A DNA stretch of 64,000 bases from Streptomyces jumonjinensis (GTDB lineage: Bacteria; Actinomycetota; Actinomycetes; Streptomycetales; Streptomycetaceae). The DNA lies in contig NZ_VCLA01000197.1 in NCBI RefSeq assembly GCF_009600885.1, positions 1,921 to 65,920 on the forward strand, given 5' to 3'. Positions within the stretch are counted from its first letter, which is position 1. Every line of letters begins with the position of its first letter. The notes below the pieces were generated by a model. It was not told the DNA's origin. It was given only the letters and a program-made list of their open reading frames with translations, and did not search any database. Of this stretch, positions 26,051-34,984 are shown in pieces. The translations under genes were made by a program, and so were the position numbers.

Positions 26051-27031
26051 TCAGTACCCGAGCGAGCGGTCGACGGCGTCCAGCACCCGGTCCAGGCCCG
26101 GAAGATACTCCTCCTCCAGCCGGGCCGGCGGATACGGCGCATGGAAGCCGCCGACCCTCAGCACCGGGGCCTCCAGATGGTAGAAACACCGCTCGGTGAT
26201 CCGGGCGGCGATCTCCGCGCCGGAGCCGTAGAACACCGGGGCCTCATGGACCAGCACCAGCCGGCCCGTCTTCTCCACCGACGCCTGGACGGCGTCGAAG
26301 TCGATCGGCGAGAGCGAGCGGAGATCCAGGACCTCGATGAACCTGCCCTCCTCGGCCGCCGTGGCCGCCGCCTGCGTACAGACCTTCACCATCGGCCCGT
26401 ACGCGGCGAGGGTGAGATCGGAGCCGGTGCGCACCACCCGGGCGGAGTGCAGCGGCCCGGGAATGGCCTCGGTGTCCACCTCGCCCTTGTCCCAGTAACG
26501 CCGCTTGGGCTCGAAGAAGATCACCGGGTCATCGCTCTGGATGGCCTGCTGAAGCATCCAGTAGGCGTCCGACGCGTTGGACGGGGAGACCACCTTCAAC
26601 CCCGCGACATGCGCGAAGAGCGCCTCGGGCGACTCGCTGTGGTGCTCGACCGCGCCGATTCCGCCGCCGTACGGGATACGGACGACGACCGGCAGCTTGA
26701 CCTTCCCGAGCGACCGGGCGTGCATCTTGGCGAGCTGGGTGACGATCTGGTCGTACGCCGGGAAGACGAACCCGTCGAACTGGATCTCCGCGACCGGCCG
26801 GTAGCCGCGCAGGGCCAGCCCGATCGCGGTGCCGATGATCCCGGACTCCGCCAGCGGGGTGTCGATCACCCGGTCCTCGCCGAAGTCCTTCTGGAGACCG
26901 TCGGTGATCCGGAAGACCCCGCCGAGCTTTCCGACGTCCTCGCCCATGATCAGGACCTTGGGGTCCGTCTCCAGGGCCTGGCGCAGGGACTCGTTGAGCG
27001 CTTTCGCCAGGGGAAGCTGTTGTGCGGCCAT
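26051..27031 (-). CDS. bkdB: Branched-chain keto acid dehydrogenase E1 beta subunit, operon 1
   Basis: Beta subunit of the thiamine-diphosphate-dependent E1 heterotetramer, 326 residues. The pyrimidine-binding domain contains GEDVGKLGGVFRIT and RVIDTPLAESGIIG, with the conserved Glu that activates the cofactor. The C-terminal transketolase domain has EVLDLRSLSPIDFD. The ATG at 27031 lies 2 bp after the E1 alpha stop, and E2 starts 11 bp after this gene, so the three are co-transcribed. A longer frame exists upstream but overlaps E1 alpha and is not protein-like. Confidence 0.94.
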   Translation of the reverse strand: MAAQQLPLAKALNESLRQALETDPKVLIMGEDVGKLGGVFRITDGLQKDFGEDRVIDTPLAESGIIGTAIGLALRGYRPVAEIQFDGFVFPAYDQIVTQLAKMHARSLGKVKLPVVVRIPYGGGIGAVEHHSESPEALFAHVAGLKVVSPSNASDAYWMLQQAIQSDDPVIFFEPKRRYWDKGEVDTEAIPGPLHSARVVRTGSDLTLAAYGPMVKVCTQAAATAAEEGRFIEVLDLRSLSPIDFDAVQASVEKTGRLVLVHEAPVFYGSGAEIAARITERCFYHLEAPVLRVGGFHAPYPPARLEEEYLPGLDRVLDAVDRSLGY

Positions 27032-27033
27032 GA

Positions 27034-28182
27034 TCAGTTGCCTTCCCCGTCGAAGGACGCCTGGTACGCGGCGAACTGCGCGCGCTCCTCGTCCACGAGC
27101 GCGTGCCCGTCCGCGTAGACATTGTCGAAGATCGCCAGCGGATCCGGATCGGGCATGGCCCGTACGGCCTCCCGCACCCGCTTGGCGAGCGTGTCGCTCT
27201 CCTCCTCCAGCGCGGCGAAGAACGCGTCGTCGGCGTGGCCCTCGCGCTCCAGATGCGTACGGAGCCGAAGGATCGGGTCCTTGGCCTCCCAGGCCGCCCG
27301 CTCGTCGTCGTGCCGGTACTTCGTCGGGTCGTCCGACGTGGTGTGCGCGCCCATCCGGTAGGTGAACGCCTCCACCAGCGTGGGCCCCTCCCCGCGCCGG
27401 GCGCGCTCCAGCGCCCACCGGGTCACCGCCAGACAGGCCAGCACGTCATTGCCGTCCACCCGCACCCCGGGGAAGCCATAGCCCTGGGCGCGCTGGTAGA
27501 GCGGCACCCGGGTCTGGCGCTCGGTCGGCTCGGAGATCGCCCACTGGTTGTTCTGGCAGAAGAACACCACCGGCGCGTTGTAGACGGCGGAGAAGGTGAA
27601 CGCCTCCGCCACATCGCCCTGGCTGGAGGCCCCGTCGCCGAAGTAGGCGATGACCGCCGAGTCCGCGCCGTCCTTGGCCACGCCCATGGCGTATCCGGTG
27701 GCGTGCAGGGTCTGGGAGCCGATGACGATGGTGTAGAGGTGGAAATTGTTGACGCTGGGGTCCCAGCCGCCGTGGTTCACCCCCCGGAACATGCCCAGAA
27801 GATTGGTGGGGTCGACCCCGCGGCACCAGGCGACGCCGTGCTCACGGTAGGTCGGGAAGACATAGTCGTCGTCGCGCAGCGCCCGGCCGGAGCCGATCTG
27901 GGCGGCCTCCTGGCCGAGCAGCGAGGCCCACAGTCCCAGCTCCCCCTGGCGCTGGAGAGCGGTGGCCTCGGCGTCGAAACGCCGGGTCAGGACCATGTCC
28001 CGGTACAGCCCGCGCAATTCTTCTGCGCTGAGCTGGATGTCGTAGTCGGGGTGCTCTACGCGCTCGCCCTCGGGCGACAGCAGCTGTACGAGCTGGGGCT
28101 CGGCACTCTGCGGCTTCTTCGCGGCGCTCACCCGCTTGCTGCTGCGTCGCGGTTTGCGCGCGGCAGTGCTCTCCACGGTCAC
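27034..28182 (-). CDS. bkdA: Branched-chain keto acid dehydrogenase E1 alpha subunit, operon 1
   Basis: Alpha subunit of E1, 382 residues, which decarboxylates the 2-keto acid. The diphosphate-binding motif starts at GDGASSQGDVAEAF and ends 30 residues later in the NN of FFCQNNQWA. The phosphorylation-loop region YRMGAHTTSDDPTKY is also seen. The first 35 residues are basic and alanine-rich. The GTG at 28182 has GGAGGAG upstream. First gene of the operon, diverging from a LuxR-type response regulator. A TTGACA box at 28340-28345 (minus strand) may be its -35 element. Confidence 0.94.
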   Translation of the reverse strand: MTVESTAARKPRRSSKRVSAAKKPQSAEPQLVQLLSPEGERVEHPDYDIQLSAEELRGLYRDMVLTRRFDAEATALQRQGELGLWASLLGQEAAQIGSGRALRDDDYVFPTYREHGVAWCRGVDPTNLLGMFRGVNHGGWDPSVNNFHLYTIVIGSQTLHATGYAMGVAKDGADSAVIAYFGDGASSQGDVAEAFTFSAVYNAPVVFFCQNNQWAISEPTERQTRVPLYQRAQGYGFPGVRVDGNDVLACLAVTRWALERARRGEGPTLVEAFTYRMGAHTTSDDPTKYRHDDERAAWEAKDPILRLRTHLEREGHADDAFFAALEEESDTLAKRVREAVRAMPDPDPLAIFDNVYADGHALVDEERAQFAAYQASFDGEGN

Positions 28183-28526
28183 GTGCGTGCTCCTCCGTCT
28201 GTCCGGTCCCCCGGGTTCGCCGGGAGCCTGGGGTCGCCCCTGTCCGAAAACAGGGAGAGGCTCGCCCGTTCCCGGGTCCGCGCACGGGGTGTGTGCGCCG
28301 TCCGGGAATCGGGCGTGACAGGCGTCCCCGACGAGACCCTGTCAAAAAGCACGTTACCCAGTGCGGCACATTCCTGCGAAACCCCATTTGACCTGCGATT
28401 TTGCTTGGATTTCCAAGTAAATCGAGAAATAGGGGAACAACCCTGGTCACAGCGCTGGTCACGACCTTGCGGGCCGCCGAGGACACCGGCACGTTATCCC
28501 GGCCACCCCGGGCACGGGAAGAGCCA
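28183..28526. promoter_or_regulatory. Divergent control region of bkd operon 1 and the response regulator
   Basis: A 344-bp gap without a gene. It contains TTGACA on the minus strand (28345 to 28340), a plausible -35 for bkdA without a clear -10. The part from about 28335 to 28440 is strikingly AT-rich for this genome and holds a dyad, CTTGGATTTCCAAG, at 28404-28417 (6-bp arms), a candidate operator. Confidence 0.45.
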
Positions 28527-29210
28527 GTGTGTGAGACTGCATTCGTGCGCGAAGAAGGAAAAATCACCGTATTCCTGCTGGATGACCATGAAGTCGTCCG
28601 GCGGGGAGTCCATGAGCTGCTCTCCGTCGAGGACGATATCGAGGTGGTCGGCGAGGCGGGCACGGCCGAGGACGCCATGGTCAGAATTCCGGCCACCCGG
28701 CCGGACGTCGCGGTGCTGGACGTACGGCTGCCGGACGGCAGCGGGGTCGAGGTCTGCCGGGAGATCCGTTCCCGCGACGAGAGCATCAATTGCCTGATGC
28801 TCACCTCCTTCGCCGACGACGAGGCGCTCTTCGACGCCATCATGGCCGGAGCCTCCGGGTATGTGCTGAAGGCGATCCGGGGCAATGAACTGCTCTCGGC
28901 GGTACGGGATGTGGCGGCGGGCAAGTCCCTGCTGGACCCGGTGGCGACCGCGCGCGTACTGGAGCGGCTGCGGCACGGGAACACCCCGAAGGGCGACGAC
29001 CGGCTGGCGGGCCTGACCGACCAGGAGCGCAGGATTCTGGATCTGATCGGCGAGGGGCTGACCAACCGGGCCATCGGGGAGCGGCTGCATCTCGCGGAGA
29101 AGACCATCAAGAACTATGTCTCCAGCCTGCTCTCGAAGCTGGGGATGGAGCGGCGGTCGCAGGCCGCGGCGTTCGTGGCCCGGATGCAGGCGGAGCGCCA
29201 GCACCACTGA
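28527..29210 (+). CDS. LuxR/NarL-family response regulator
   Basis: A 227-residue response regulator. The receiver domain covers about 12-130, with acidic residues Asp19/Asp20, phospho-acceptor Asp65 in VAVLDVRLPDG and the Lys of GYVLKAI. A LuxR-type helix-turn-helix follows at about 160-222, with LTDQERRILDLIGEGLTNRA. No kinase gene is adjacent, so it is an orphan here. I favour the GTG at 28527, which has GGAAGAG upstream; a GTG at 28545 gives MREEGKITVF without a ribosome site. It resembles DevR-type regulators. The exact 31-bp end of the gene is duplicated downstream. Confidence 0.88.
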   Translation: MCETAFVREEGKITVFLLDDHEVVRRGVHELLSVEDDIEVVGEAGTAEDAMVRIPATRPDVAVLDVRLPDGSGVEVCREIRSRDESINCLMLTSFADDEALFDAIMAGASGYVLKAIRGNELLSAVRDVAAGKSLLDPVATARVLERLRHGNTPKGDDRLAGLTDQERRILDLIGEGLTNRAIGERLHLAEKTIKNYVSSLLSKLGMERRSQAAAFVARMQAERQHH

Positions 29211-29250
29211 CCGGCCGTACAGGCGGAGCGCCAGCACCACTGACCGGCCG
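29187..29250. repeat. Exact 31-bp duplication of the response regulator 3' end
   Basis: Positions 29187-29217, which include the last codons and the stop at 29208-29210, are repeated without mismatch at 29220-29250 (period 33). The second copy provides the left arm of the terminator at 29240-29265. Confidence 0.95.
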
Positions 29251-29265
29251 CGGGTGGCCGGTCAG
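29240..29265 (+). terminator. Hairpin after the LuxR-type regulator
   Basis: A perfect 10-bp stem, CTGACCGGCC (29240-29249) with GGCCGGTCAG (29256-29265), loop of 6 bases. Confidence 0.85.
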
Positions 29266-29365
29266 GGCTCCGGCGGTCGGTGGCATTGGGGCGGGACTTA
29301 CGTCCCCGTTGACGAGGGGCGGCGGCCCCTTCCCTCACCGGCGGCGTTCATCGAGAGTGGTCCCC

Positions 29366-29875
29366 ATGCCCACCGAGGAACTCCGCGCCATGGGTGCCGT
29401 CAGCGGCATCGCCTCAGGCTTCTCCCCGCGTGCCGCCGCGGGTCCGGTCTCCCCCGCCGCCGACGCCGAGGGGCCGTACGCCATGGAGCTGCTCGGCCGC
29501 GTCTCGTACGGCCGGCTGGCGACCAGCATGCGGGCCATGCCCTTCGTGGCCCCGGCCCGGCATATCGTGCGCGGCTGCGGGGTGGTGCTCCGCATCCACC
29601 GGGGCTTCGGCTACCACCGGGCCTGCAACGGCAGCGTCGTGGCCTATGGGGCGGACAGCTTCGACTCCGGCGGGCGGACGATGTGGTCCGTGCAGTGCAC
29701 GGGCATGGCGAAGATAGTCCAGCCGACCGACGACGAACTGCTGCTCTTCGGCGACGAGCCGCTGCGCGCGGACGGCGAGCGGTTCGAACCGGTCTATATG
29801 CGTCTCGAACCTCAGTTCGCCACCGTCCACACCTTGGACTATCTCGAAGAGCAGCTGAACCAGCACTCTGAGTGA
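29366..29875 (+). CDS. Pyridoxamine 5'-phosphate oxidase-family protein
   Basis: A 169-residue protein with the split-barrel fold of FMN- or F420-binding oxidases. It has the typical opening ELLGRVSYGRLATSMRAMPFVAPARHIV, here quoted in parts: ELLGRVSYGRLATS, then MRAMPFVAPARHIV. Later segments are VVAYGADSFDSGG and WSVQCTGMAKIV. Substrate and cofactor cannot be told. The ATG at 29366 has a GAGAG element upstream. It lies 15 bp before the phosphotransferase gene, so the two may be co-transcribed. Confidence 0.85.
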   Translation: MPTEELRAMGAVSGIASGFSPRAAAGPVSPAADAEGPYAMELLGRVSYGRLATSMRAMPFVAPARHIVRGCGVVLRIHRGFGYHRACNGSVVAYGADSFDSGGRTMWSVQCTGMAKIVQPTDDELLLFGDEPLRADGERFEPVYMRLEPQFATVHTLDYLEEQLNQHSE

Positions 29876-29890
29876 TCTATCATTTGGTAA

Positions 29891-30904
29891 GTGTCGCGCT
29901 CATCTGTCATCGCGCCGCCGGTCGGTGCTCTGCTGCGCCGTTACGAGGATCCAGGCGAACCGCTCTCCTGTGAGCGGGTCACCGAGGGGCTCCTCAACCG
30001 CGGCTACCGCCTCGCCACCACCCATGGCGCGTACTTCCTCAAGCACCATCTCGACGGCGACCACGAGACCATCGTCCGCCAGCACCGCGCCACCCTGCGT
30101 CTTCAGGCGCTCGGGGTGCCCGTCGCCCCGCCCGTCGCGGACGCCCACGGCGACACGGTCGCGGTGATCGGGGGCCACTGCTACGCCCTGCACCCCTGGG
30201 TCGACGGCCGCCACCGCGACGGAGCGCATCTCTCCGCGCGCCAGTCCCGCCGCCTCGGCTCCCTGCTCGGCCATGTCCATACCTGTCTGGAACGGGTGAT
30301 GCACCGGACCGAACGCCGCGCGGACGAGCGGAAGCACGAGAGCGCCGACCCCGGGGAAACCTTCACCCTGATCGACGAGCTGCTCGCGCTGGCCCGGTCG
30401 GCGAGCCCCCACGATCCCTTCGACACCCTCGCCGAGCACCGGCTGCAGGAGCGCCGGGCGCTGCTGGAACGGCATGCCGACCGGCGACCGCCCCCGGCGT
30501 CGGCGGGCGGCTGGGTGCACGGCGACTTCCATCCGCTGAATCTGCTCTACCGGGGCGCGGAGCCCGCCGCGATCGTCGACTGGGACCGGTTAGGGGTGCA
30601 GCCGCGCGCCGAGGAGGCGGTGCGGGCTGCCGCCATCTTCTTCGTCCAGCCCGCCGGGGAGCTGGAGCTCACCAAGGTACGGGCGTACGCACGGGCCTAC
30701 CGCCGCGCGGTGGGCGCGGATCCGGCGGAACTGGCGGCGGCGGTGCACCGGGTGTGGTGGGAGCGCCTCAACGACTTCTGGATACTGCGCTGGCGCTATC
30801 AGCTCCACGACCGCAGGGCCGACCCGCAGTTCGCAGCGGTGTCGGCCCTGGCGGTGTGGTGGACGCGGGAGTACGACGCGGTACGGGAGGCGTTCACGGC
30901 CTGA
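29891..30904 (+). CDS. Phosphotransferase-family (APH-like) kinase with a TTA codon
   Basis: A 337-residue kinase-like enzyme of the aminoglycoside phosphotransferase superfamily, which also includes homoserine and CotS-type kinases. The catalytic loop is VHGDFHPLNLLY and the metal-binding motif is AAIVDWDRLG. The substrate is unknown and no resistance role should be assumed. Leu234, directly after the catalytic DWDR, is encoded by TTA (30590-30592), so translation may need the bldA tRNA. The GTG at 29891 follows the PPOX-like gene by 15 bp. The gene converges on a Ser/Thr kinase gene; the gap between them holds a 33-bp tandem repeat. Confidence 0.85.
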   Translation: MSRSSVIAPPVGALLRRYEDPGEPLSCERVTEGLLNRGYRLATTHGAYFLKHHLDGDHETIVRQHRATLRLQALGVPVAPPVADAHGDTVAVIGGHCYALHPWVDGRHRDGAHLSARQSRRLGSLLGHVHTCLERVMHRTERRADERKHESADPGETFTLIDELLALARSASPHDPFDTLAEHRLQERRALLERHADRRPPPASAGGWVHGDFHPLNLLYRGAEPAAIVDWDRLGVQPRAEEAVRAAAIFFVQPAGELELTKVRAYARAYRRAVGADPAELAAAVHRVWWERLNDFWILRWRYQLHDRRADPQFAAVSALAVWWTREYDAVREAFTA

Positions 30905-30928
30905 CCTGGGGGCTGGGGCCATGCTCCC

Positions 30929-30994
30929 GGGCCCGGCCCGAGGGCCCGGAGTCAGGCTCCGGGGCCCGACCCGAGGGCCCGAGGTCAGGCTCCC
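30929..30994. repeat. 33-bp tandem duplication between convergent genes
   Basis: Units 30929-30961 and 30962-30994 are contiguous, period 33, with about four mismatches, and contain CCCGAGGGCCCG. Resemblance to the neighbouring stop regions is weak. Confidence 0.75.
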
Positions 30995-31008
30995 GGCCCC
31001 TGCCCTGC

Positions 31009-32586
31009 TCAGCCGGTCAAGCCCTCGTTCTCACTGCCCTCGGGGTCGCCGGCACCCGGTTCGCCCGCCTCACCACCGCCGGGATCGCCCGGCTCGCCGC
31101 CGGGATCGCCCGCGTCGCCGCCCTCGGGGGGCTCACTGGCCGGAGTGGACGTGTCGTCCGAAGGCTCGGTCGGCTCGCTCGGCAACTCGCTCGGCGAGGT
31201 GTCGCTCGTCGGCGCCTCCGACGGACTCTCCTGGACCGGATGGTCCGGCGACTGCTGGAACGTCGGCTGCTGCCCCTGGTCGGGCAGGTCCTGGGTCGGC
31301 TCGTCCGAGGGCGATTCCGACTCCTTCGGGGGCTCCGAGGACTTCTTCTTCTTCGGAGTCTCCGATTGCGTGGTCTCTTCCTTGGGCGTCGAGGGCTTGT
31401 CCTCCCCGGCGCGGAGGGCGAAGGCGACTCCCGCCACCACGGCCACCAGCGCGAGCGCCGCGACCAGCCACACCTTGCTCCGGCCGCGCCGCCGCCCACC
31501 GCCCGGGTGGGAGCCGTCGTAGCCCCCGTCGTTCGGGTTCATCGGGGGCAGTATCGGGCCCTGCGCGGTGTCCCCGTGCACGGGGTGGACGGCGGTGGCC
31601 CCCGCCATGCCCATGCCCAGCGCCGTGGTGGGCGCCTCGTGGGCCTGGACATAGCCGGTGTTCCAGCTGCCGTTGTGGCTGCCCTGCTGCTGAAGCATCT
31701 GGAGGGCGTACTGCACCAGGCCGCGCATCTCCTCGGAGCTCTGGAACCGGTCGTCCGGGTCCTTCGCGAGGGAGCGCATCACCAGCCCGTCCAGCTCCGG
31801 CGGCACCACGTCCGACGCCTGCGACGGCGGCAGCGGCATGTCCTGGACATGCTGATAGACCACCGAGAGCGGGGTCTCACCGGTGAACGGGGGCCGCAGC
31901 GCCAGCAGTTCGTAGAGCAGGCAGCCGGTCGCATACAGATCGGAACGGTGGTCGACGGCCTTGCCCAGCGCCTGCTCGGGGGAGAGGTACTGAGGCGTGC
32001 CCATGACCATGCCGGTCTGCGTCATCGTCGTGGACGCGCCGTGCAGGGCACGGGCGATGCCGAAGTCCATCACCTTGACGGCGCCGGAGTCGGTGATGAT
32101 GACGTTCGCCGGCTTGATGTCCCGGTGCACGATGCCGTGCTGATGGGAGTAGGCCAGCGCTTCGAGCACTCCGGAGACGATGATCAGCGCCTGCTCGGGC
32201 GGCGGGGCGTCCGCGTTGATCAGCAGATCGCGGATGGTGCGGCCCTCGACCAGCTCCATGACGATATAGGGGACGGCCTGGCCGTTCACCTCGTCCTCGC
32301 CGGAGTCGTACACCGCCACGATCGCGTGGTGGTTGAGCCCGGCGACCGACTGCGCCTCACGGGTGAAGCGGGCCTTGGAGACGGGGTCCTCTGCGAGGTC
32401 GCCGCGGAGCAGCTTCACCGCGACGGTACGGCCCAGCCGGACGTCCTCCGCCGCGAAGACCTCGGCCATGCCGCCGCGTCCGAGGCGGTGGGTCAGGCGG
32501 TACCGGCCGTCGCCGACCAGTCCGCCGGCGCCCCAGGAGTCCGCCGCATCCGGCACGCCGCTGCCGGCTTCGGGTTCGGGTGCCAT
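31009..32586 (-). CDS. Membrane Ser/Thr protein kinase without PASTA domains
   Basis: A Hanks-type kinase of 525 residues. The kinase domain covers about 28-295, with a glycine-rich loop, Lys58, catalytic Asp156 in VHRDIKPAN, DFG 174-176 and activation loop TTMTQTGMVMGTPQYLSPEQ. A juxtamembrane stretch is followed by a TM helix about 372-391. The extracellular tail (about 392-525) is rich in Pro, Ser and Glu with Gly-Asp-Pro repeats near the end, and has no PASTA domain. It could be a simple spacer or wall-spanning stalk. It diverges from a second kinase with a different sensor. The ligand is unknown. Confidence 0.93.
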   Translation of the reverse strand: MAPEPEAGSGVPDAADSWGAGGLVGDGRYRLTHRLGRGGMAEVFAAEDVRLGRTVAVKLLRGDLAEDPVSKARFTREAQSVAGLNHHAIVAVYDSGEDEVNGQAVPYIVMELVEGRTIRDLLINADAPPPEQALIIVSGVLEALAYSHQHGIVHRDIKPANVIITDSGAVKVMDFGIARALHGASTTMTQTGMVMGTPQYLSPEQALGKAVDHRSDLYATGCLLYELLALRPPFTGETPLSVVYQHVQDMPLPPSQASDVVPPELDGLVMRSLAKDPDDRFQSSEEMRGLVQYALQMLQQQGSHNGSWNTGYVQAHEAPTTALGMGMAGATAVHPVHGDTAQGPILPPMNPNDGGYDGSHPGGGRRRGRSKVWLVAALALVAVVAGVAFALRAGEDKPSTPKEETTQSETPKKKKSSEPPKESESPSDEPTQDLPDQGQQPTFQQSPDHPVQESPSEAPTSDTSPSELPSEPTEPSDDTSTPASEPPEGGDAGDPGGEPGDPGGGEAGEPGAGDPEGSENEGLTG

Positions 32587-32934
32587 CAGTCCTCGCCGTC
32601 GTATCTGAGTATTCAGGAGCCGTGAGGCATCACGCTACAGCCTTCGTAGGACAGCCCTGGCTGAGATGGACCGGCCGTCGAAGCGCTGTGAGCACGGCCA
32701 CGCACGTTTCGTGGCACAGCTGTGACGCTTACGACGGGCGTAAGCGTGCTTACGGTCACGGAACGGCTACCCGGCTTGACGTGTCGTACCCCTCAGGCAG
32801 ACTTGCCCCGTCACAGAGATCACTGAGCGGTGGCCGCGACCGCCGCGGACCGCCGGCGTCCGGAACGTACCGGACCGCCCGTACAAGCCGGTCCGGTCTT
32901 CGTGCCGAGGAAGACAGGGAGACAGAGAGCAGCC
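32587..32934. promoter_or_regulatory. Divergent control region of two Ser/Thr kinase genes
   Basis: A 348-bp gap without a gene. It holds a perfect inverted repeat with 9-bp arms, ACGCTTACG (32725-32733) and CGTAAGCGT (32739-32747), next to a 10-bp palindrome CACAGCTGTG (32715-32724). TTGACG (32776-32781) and AGACTT (32799-32804), spaced 17 bp, form a candidate plus-strand promoter for the kinase at 32935. Confidence 0.5.
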
Positions 32935-34731
32935 ATGAGCCAGGACGGCGCGCAGGACCGCTATACGGGCGGGTCTCTGGCCGGTGGCCGGTATCAGCTG
33001 CGCGGTCTGCTCGGCGAAGGCGGTATGGCCTCCGTCCACCTGGCGTACGACACCGCGCTGGACCGACAGGTCGCGATCAAGACACTCCATACGGAGCTGG
33101 GGCGCGAGCAGTCCTTCCGGGAGCGGTTCCGGCGCGAGGCCCAGGCCGTTGCCAAACTGTCGCATCCCAACATCGTCTCGGTCTTCGACACCGGCGAGGA
33201 CACCGTCTCCTCCGGCGGCCACGGGGCCGCTCCCAGCGGCTCCGCCCCGATGCCGTACATCGTCATGGAGTACGTGGAGGGGCAGCCGCTCGGCTCGGTG
33301 CTCCACGAGGACATACGGCGGTACGGCGCGATGCCCGCCGAGAAGGCGCTGAAGGTGACGGCCGATGTGCTGGCCGCGCTGGAGACCAGCCATGAGGTCG
33401 GTCTGGTGCACCGGGACATCAAGCCCGGCAATGTGATGCTGACCGGGCGCGGCGTCGTCAAGGTCATGGACTTCGGCATCGCGCGGGCCATGCGGTCGGG
33501 CGGCGCCTCGATGACCCGGACCGGCATGGTGGTGGGCACCCCGCAGTACCTCTCACCCGAGCAGGCGCTCGGACGCGCGGTGGACGCGCGCTCCGATCTG
33601 TACTCGGTCGGCGTGATGCTCTTCCAGCTGCTCACCGGGCGGCTCCCGTTCGAAGCGGACGAGCCGCTGGCGATCGTGTACGCGCATGTGCAGGAGGAAC
33701 CGGCCACGCCCTCCACGATCAACCGCTCGGTCACCCCGGCGGTGGACGCGCTGATCGCGCGGGCCCTGCGGAAGAACCCCGACGAGCGATTCCCGAGCGC
33801 CGCGGCGATGCGGGACGAGTGCGCGCGGGCGGCGGGCGCGGGGCAGGCCGCCGCCGCTCCGGTGATCATCGGCGGGGGCCCGGCGGCTAGCGGTTCGGGG
33901 GTGGCGTCGGCGGTCTTCCCGCCGACGCCCGCGCAGTCGCACTCGCATCCGATCCCTCCCCAGTCGCATCCGGCCGGTCCGCAGTCGCCTCCGTCGCCGT
34001 CCCCGCCCCCGGCGGCGCCGGGGCCCTATCAGCCGGGGCCCTATGACGCTCCGGGTCCAGTCCCTGCCGGTCAGGGGCACGGTGGCCTCCCGTACGGCTA
34101 TCCGCAGGGCACCGGGACCTTCGCGCCGCAGCCCGCGCCCGCGTACGCGTACGGGGTGTCCGGGGTGTCCGGGGTGTCCGGGGTGTCCGGGCCGGTGACA
34201 CCGCCCTCGTACGCCGTCTCTCCGCCGCCGGATCAGCGCGGCGGGGGCCGGGGCCAGAGCCGGGGCCGCAAGATCATGCTCGTCGTGGCGGGGGTCCTGG
34301 CGGTGCCGCTGGCGATCGGGGTCGTCGCCGCGGTGACGCAGGCGATCGGAGGCGGCGACGGCGGCGAGAGCCCGCGCACGGGCGGCACGGCGAGCAGCTC
34401 CGCGGAGCCGGGCGGCGGCACGGCGATCGGCGCGGACGGTGCGGCTCTGCCGCCGGACCGGAGCCGGACGATCTCCACGTCGAAGTGCACGGACCCCTTC
34501 GAGGACAGTACGGATCCGTCGAAGGTGCGGGCCCCGAGCCTGCGCTACCGGGATGTGCTGTCCGTCAAGGAGTGTCTGCGGGCGGCGGGCTGGACCTGGG
34601 AGGTGACCGAGGTCGACAACCCTCAGTGGCCGAAGGACGCGGTGGTACGGCAGTTCCCCGTCGAGGGCGCGGCCGTGACGCCGGGGGACCAGGAGTTCTC
34701 GCTGGAGGTCTCCACCGGCAGGTCCGGCTGA
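32935..34731 (+). CDS. Membrane Ser/Thr protein kinase with one PASTA domain
   Basis: A PknB-like kinase of 598 residues. Kinase domain about 20-300 with Lys49, catalytic Asp161 in VHRDIKPGN and DFG 179-181. A long Pro/Gly/Gln linker (about 310-435) is followed by a TM helix about 442-466. A single extracellular PASTA-like domain lies at the C-terminus (about 530-595), where the usual number is three to four. PASTA domains bind muropeptides or lipid II, so cell-wall sensing is likely. I chose the ATG at 32935 (MSQDGAQDRY) over a longer frame. The linker contains a four-fold 9-bp minisatellite at 34156-34191. Confidence 0.94.
   Translation: MSQDGAQDRYTGGSLAGGRYQLRGLLGEGGMASVHLAYDTALDRQVAIKTLHTELGREQSFRERFRREAQAVAKLSHPNIVSVFDTGEDTVSSGGHGAAPSGSAPMPYIVMEYVEGQPLGSVLHEDIRRYGAMPAEKALKVTADVLAALETSHEVGLVHRDIKPGNVMLTGRGVVKVMDFGIARAMRSGGASMTRTGMVVGTPQYLSPEQALGRAVDARSDLYSVGVMLFQLLTGRLPFEADEPLAIVYAHVQEEPATPSTINRSVTPAVDALIARALRKNPDERFPSAAAMRDECARAAGAGQAAAAPVIIGGGPAASGSGVASAVFPPTPAQSHSHPIPPQSHPAGPQSPPSPSPPPAAPGPYQPGPYDAPGPVPAGQGHGGLPYGYPQGTGTFAPQPAPAYAYGVSGVSGVSGVSGPVTPPSYAVSPPPDQRGGGRGQSRGRKIMLVVAGVLAVPLAIGVVAAVTQAIGGGDGGESPRTGGTASSSAEPGGGTAIGADGAALPPDRSRTISTSKCTDPFEDSTDPSKVRAPSLRYRDVLSVKECLRAAGWTWEVTEVDNPQWPKDAVVRQFPVEGAAVTPGDQEFSLEVSTGRSG
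34156..34191. repeat. Four-fold 9-bp minisatellite in the kinase linker
   Basis: GTGTCCGGG repeated four times without error, encoding GVSGVSGVSGVSG in the cytoplasmic linker. Confidence 0.95.
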
Positions 34732-34984
34732 TCCCGGGGGCGCCGCGGCCCTGCCGGGCGTGCGCGCCTGCCTGCCCGTCTGCCTGCGATGGATTGCCCG
34801 CTTCTCTCTGAGATGCCGGATTCATCACGTCATGTGACGCTGACTCCATCGGCACAGGGGTGCGGCGCGTTCCACGTACCGCGGTCTCCGTGTCCGCGTG
34901 TTCGGCACGCCGGTACGCCGGTGTGCCGACATGCTCAGTACGTTCGACACGTTCGACACGTTCGGTACGGGAGGGGGTCCCCCG

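Noticed and set aside
29891..30904. Calling the APH-like gene an antibiotic resistance gene
   Set aside because: Only the general kinase fold is visible, and the family has many other substrates.
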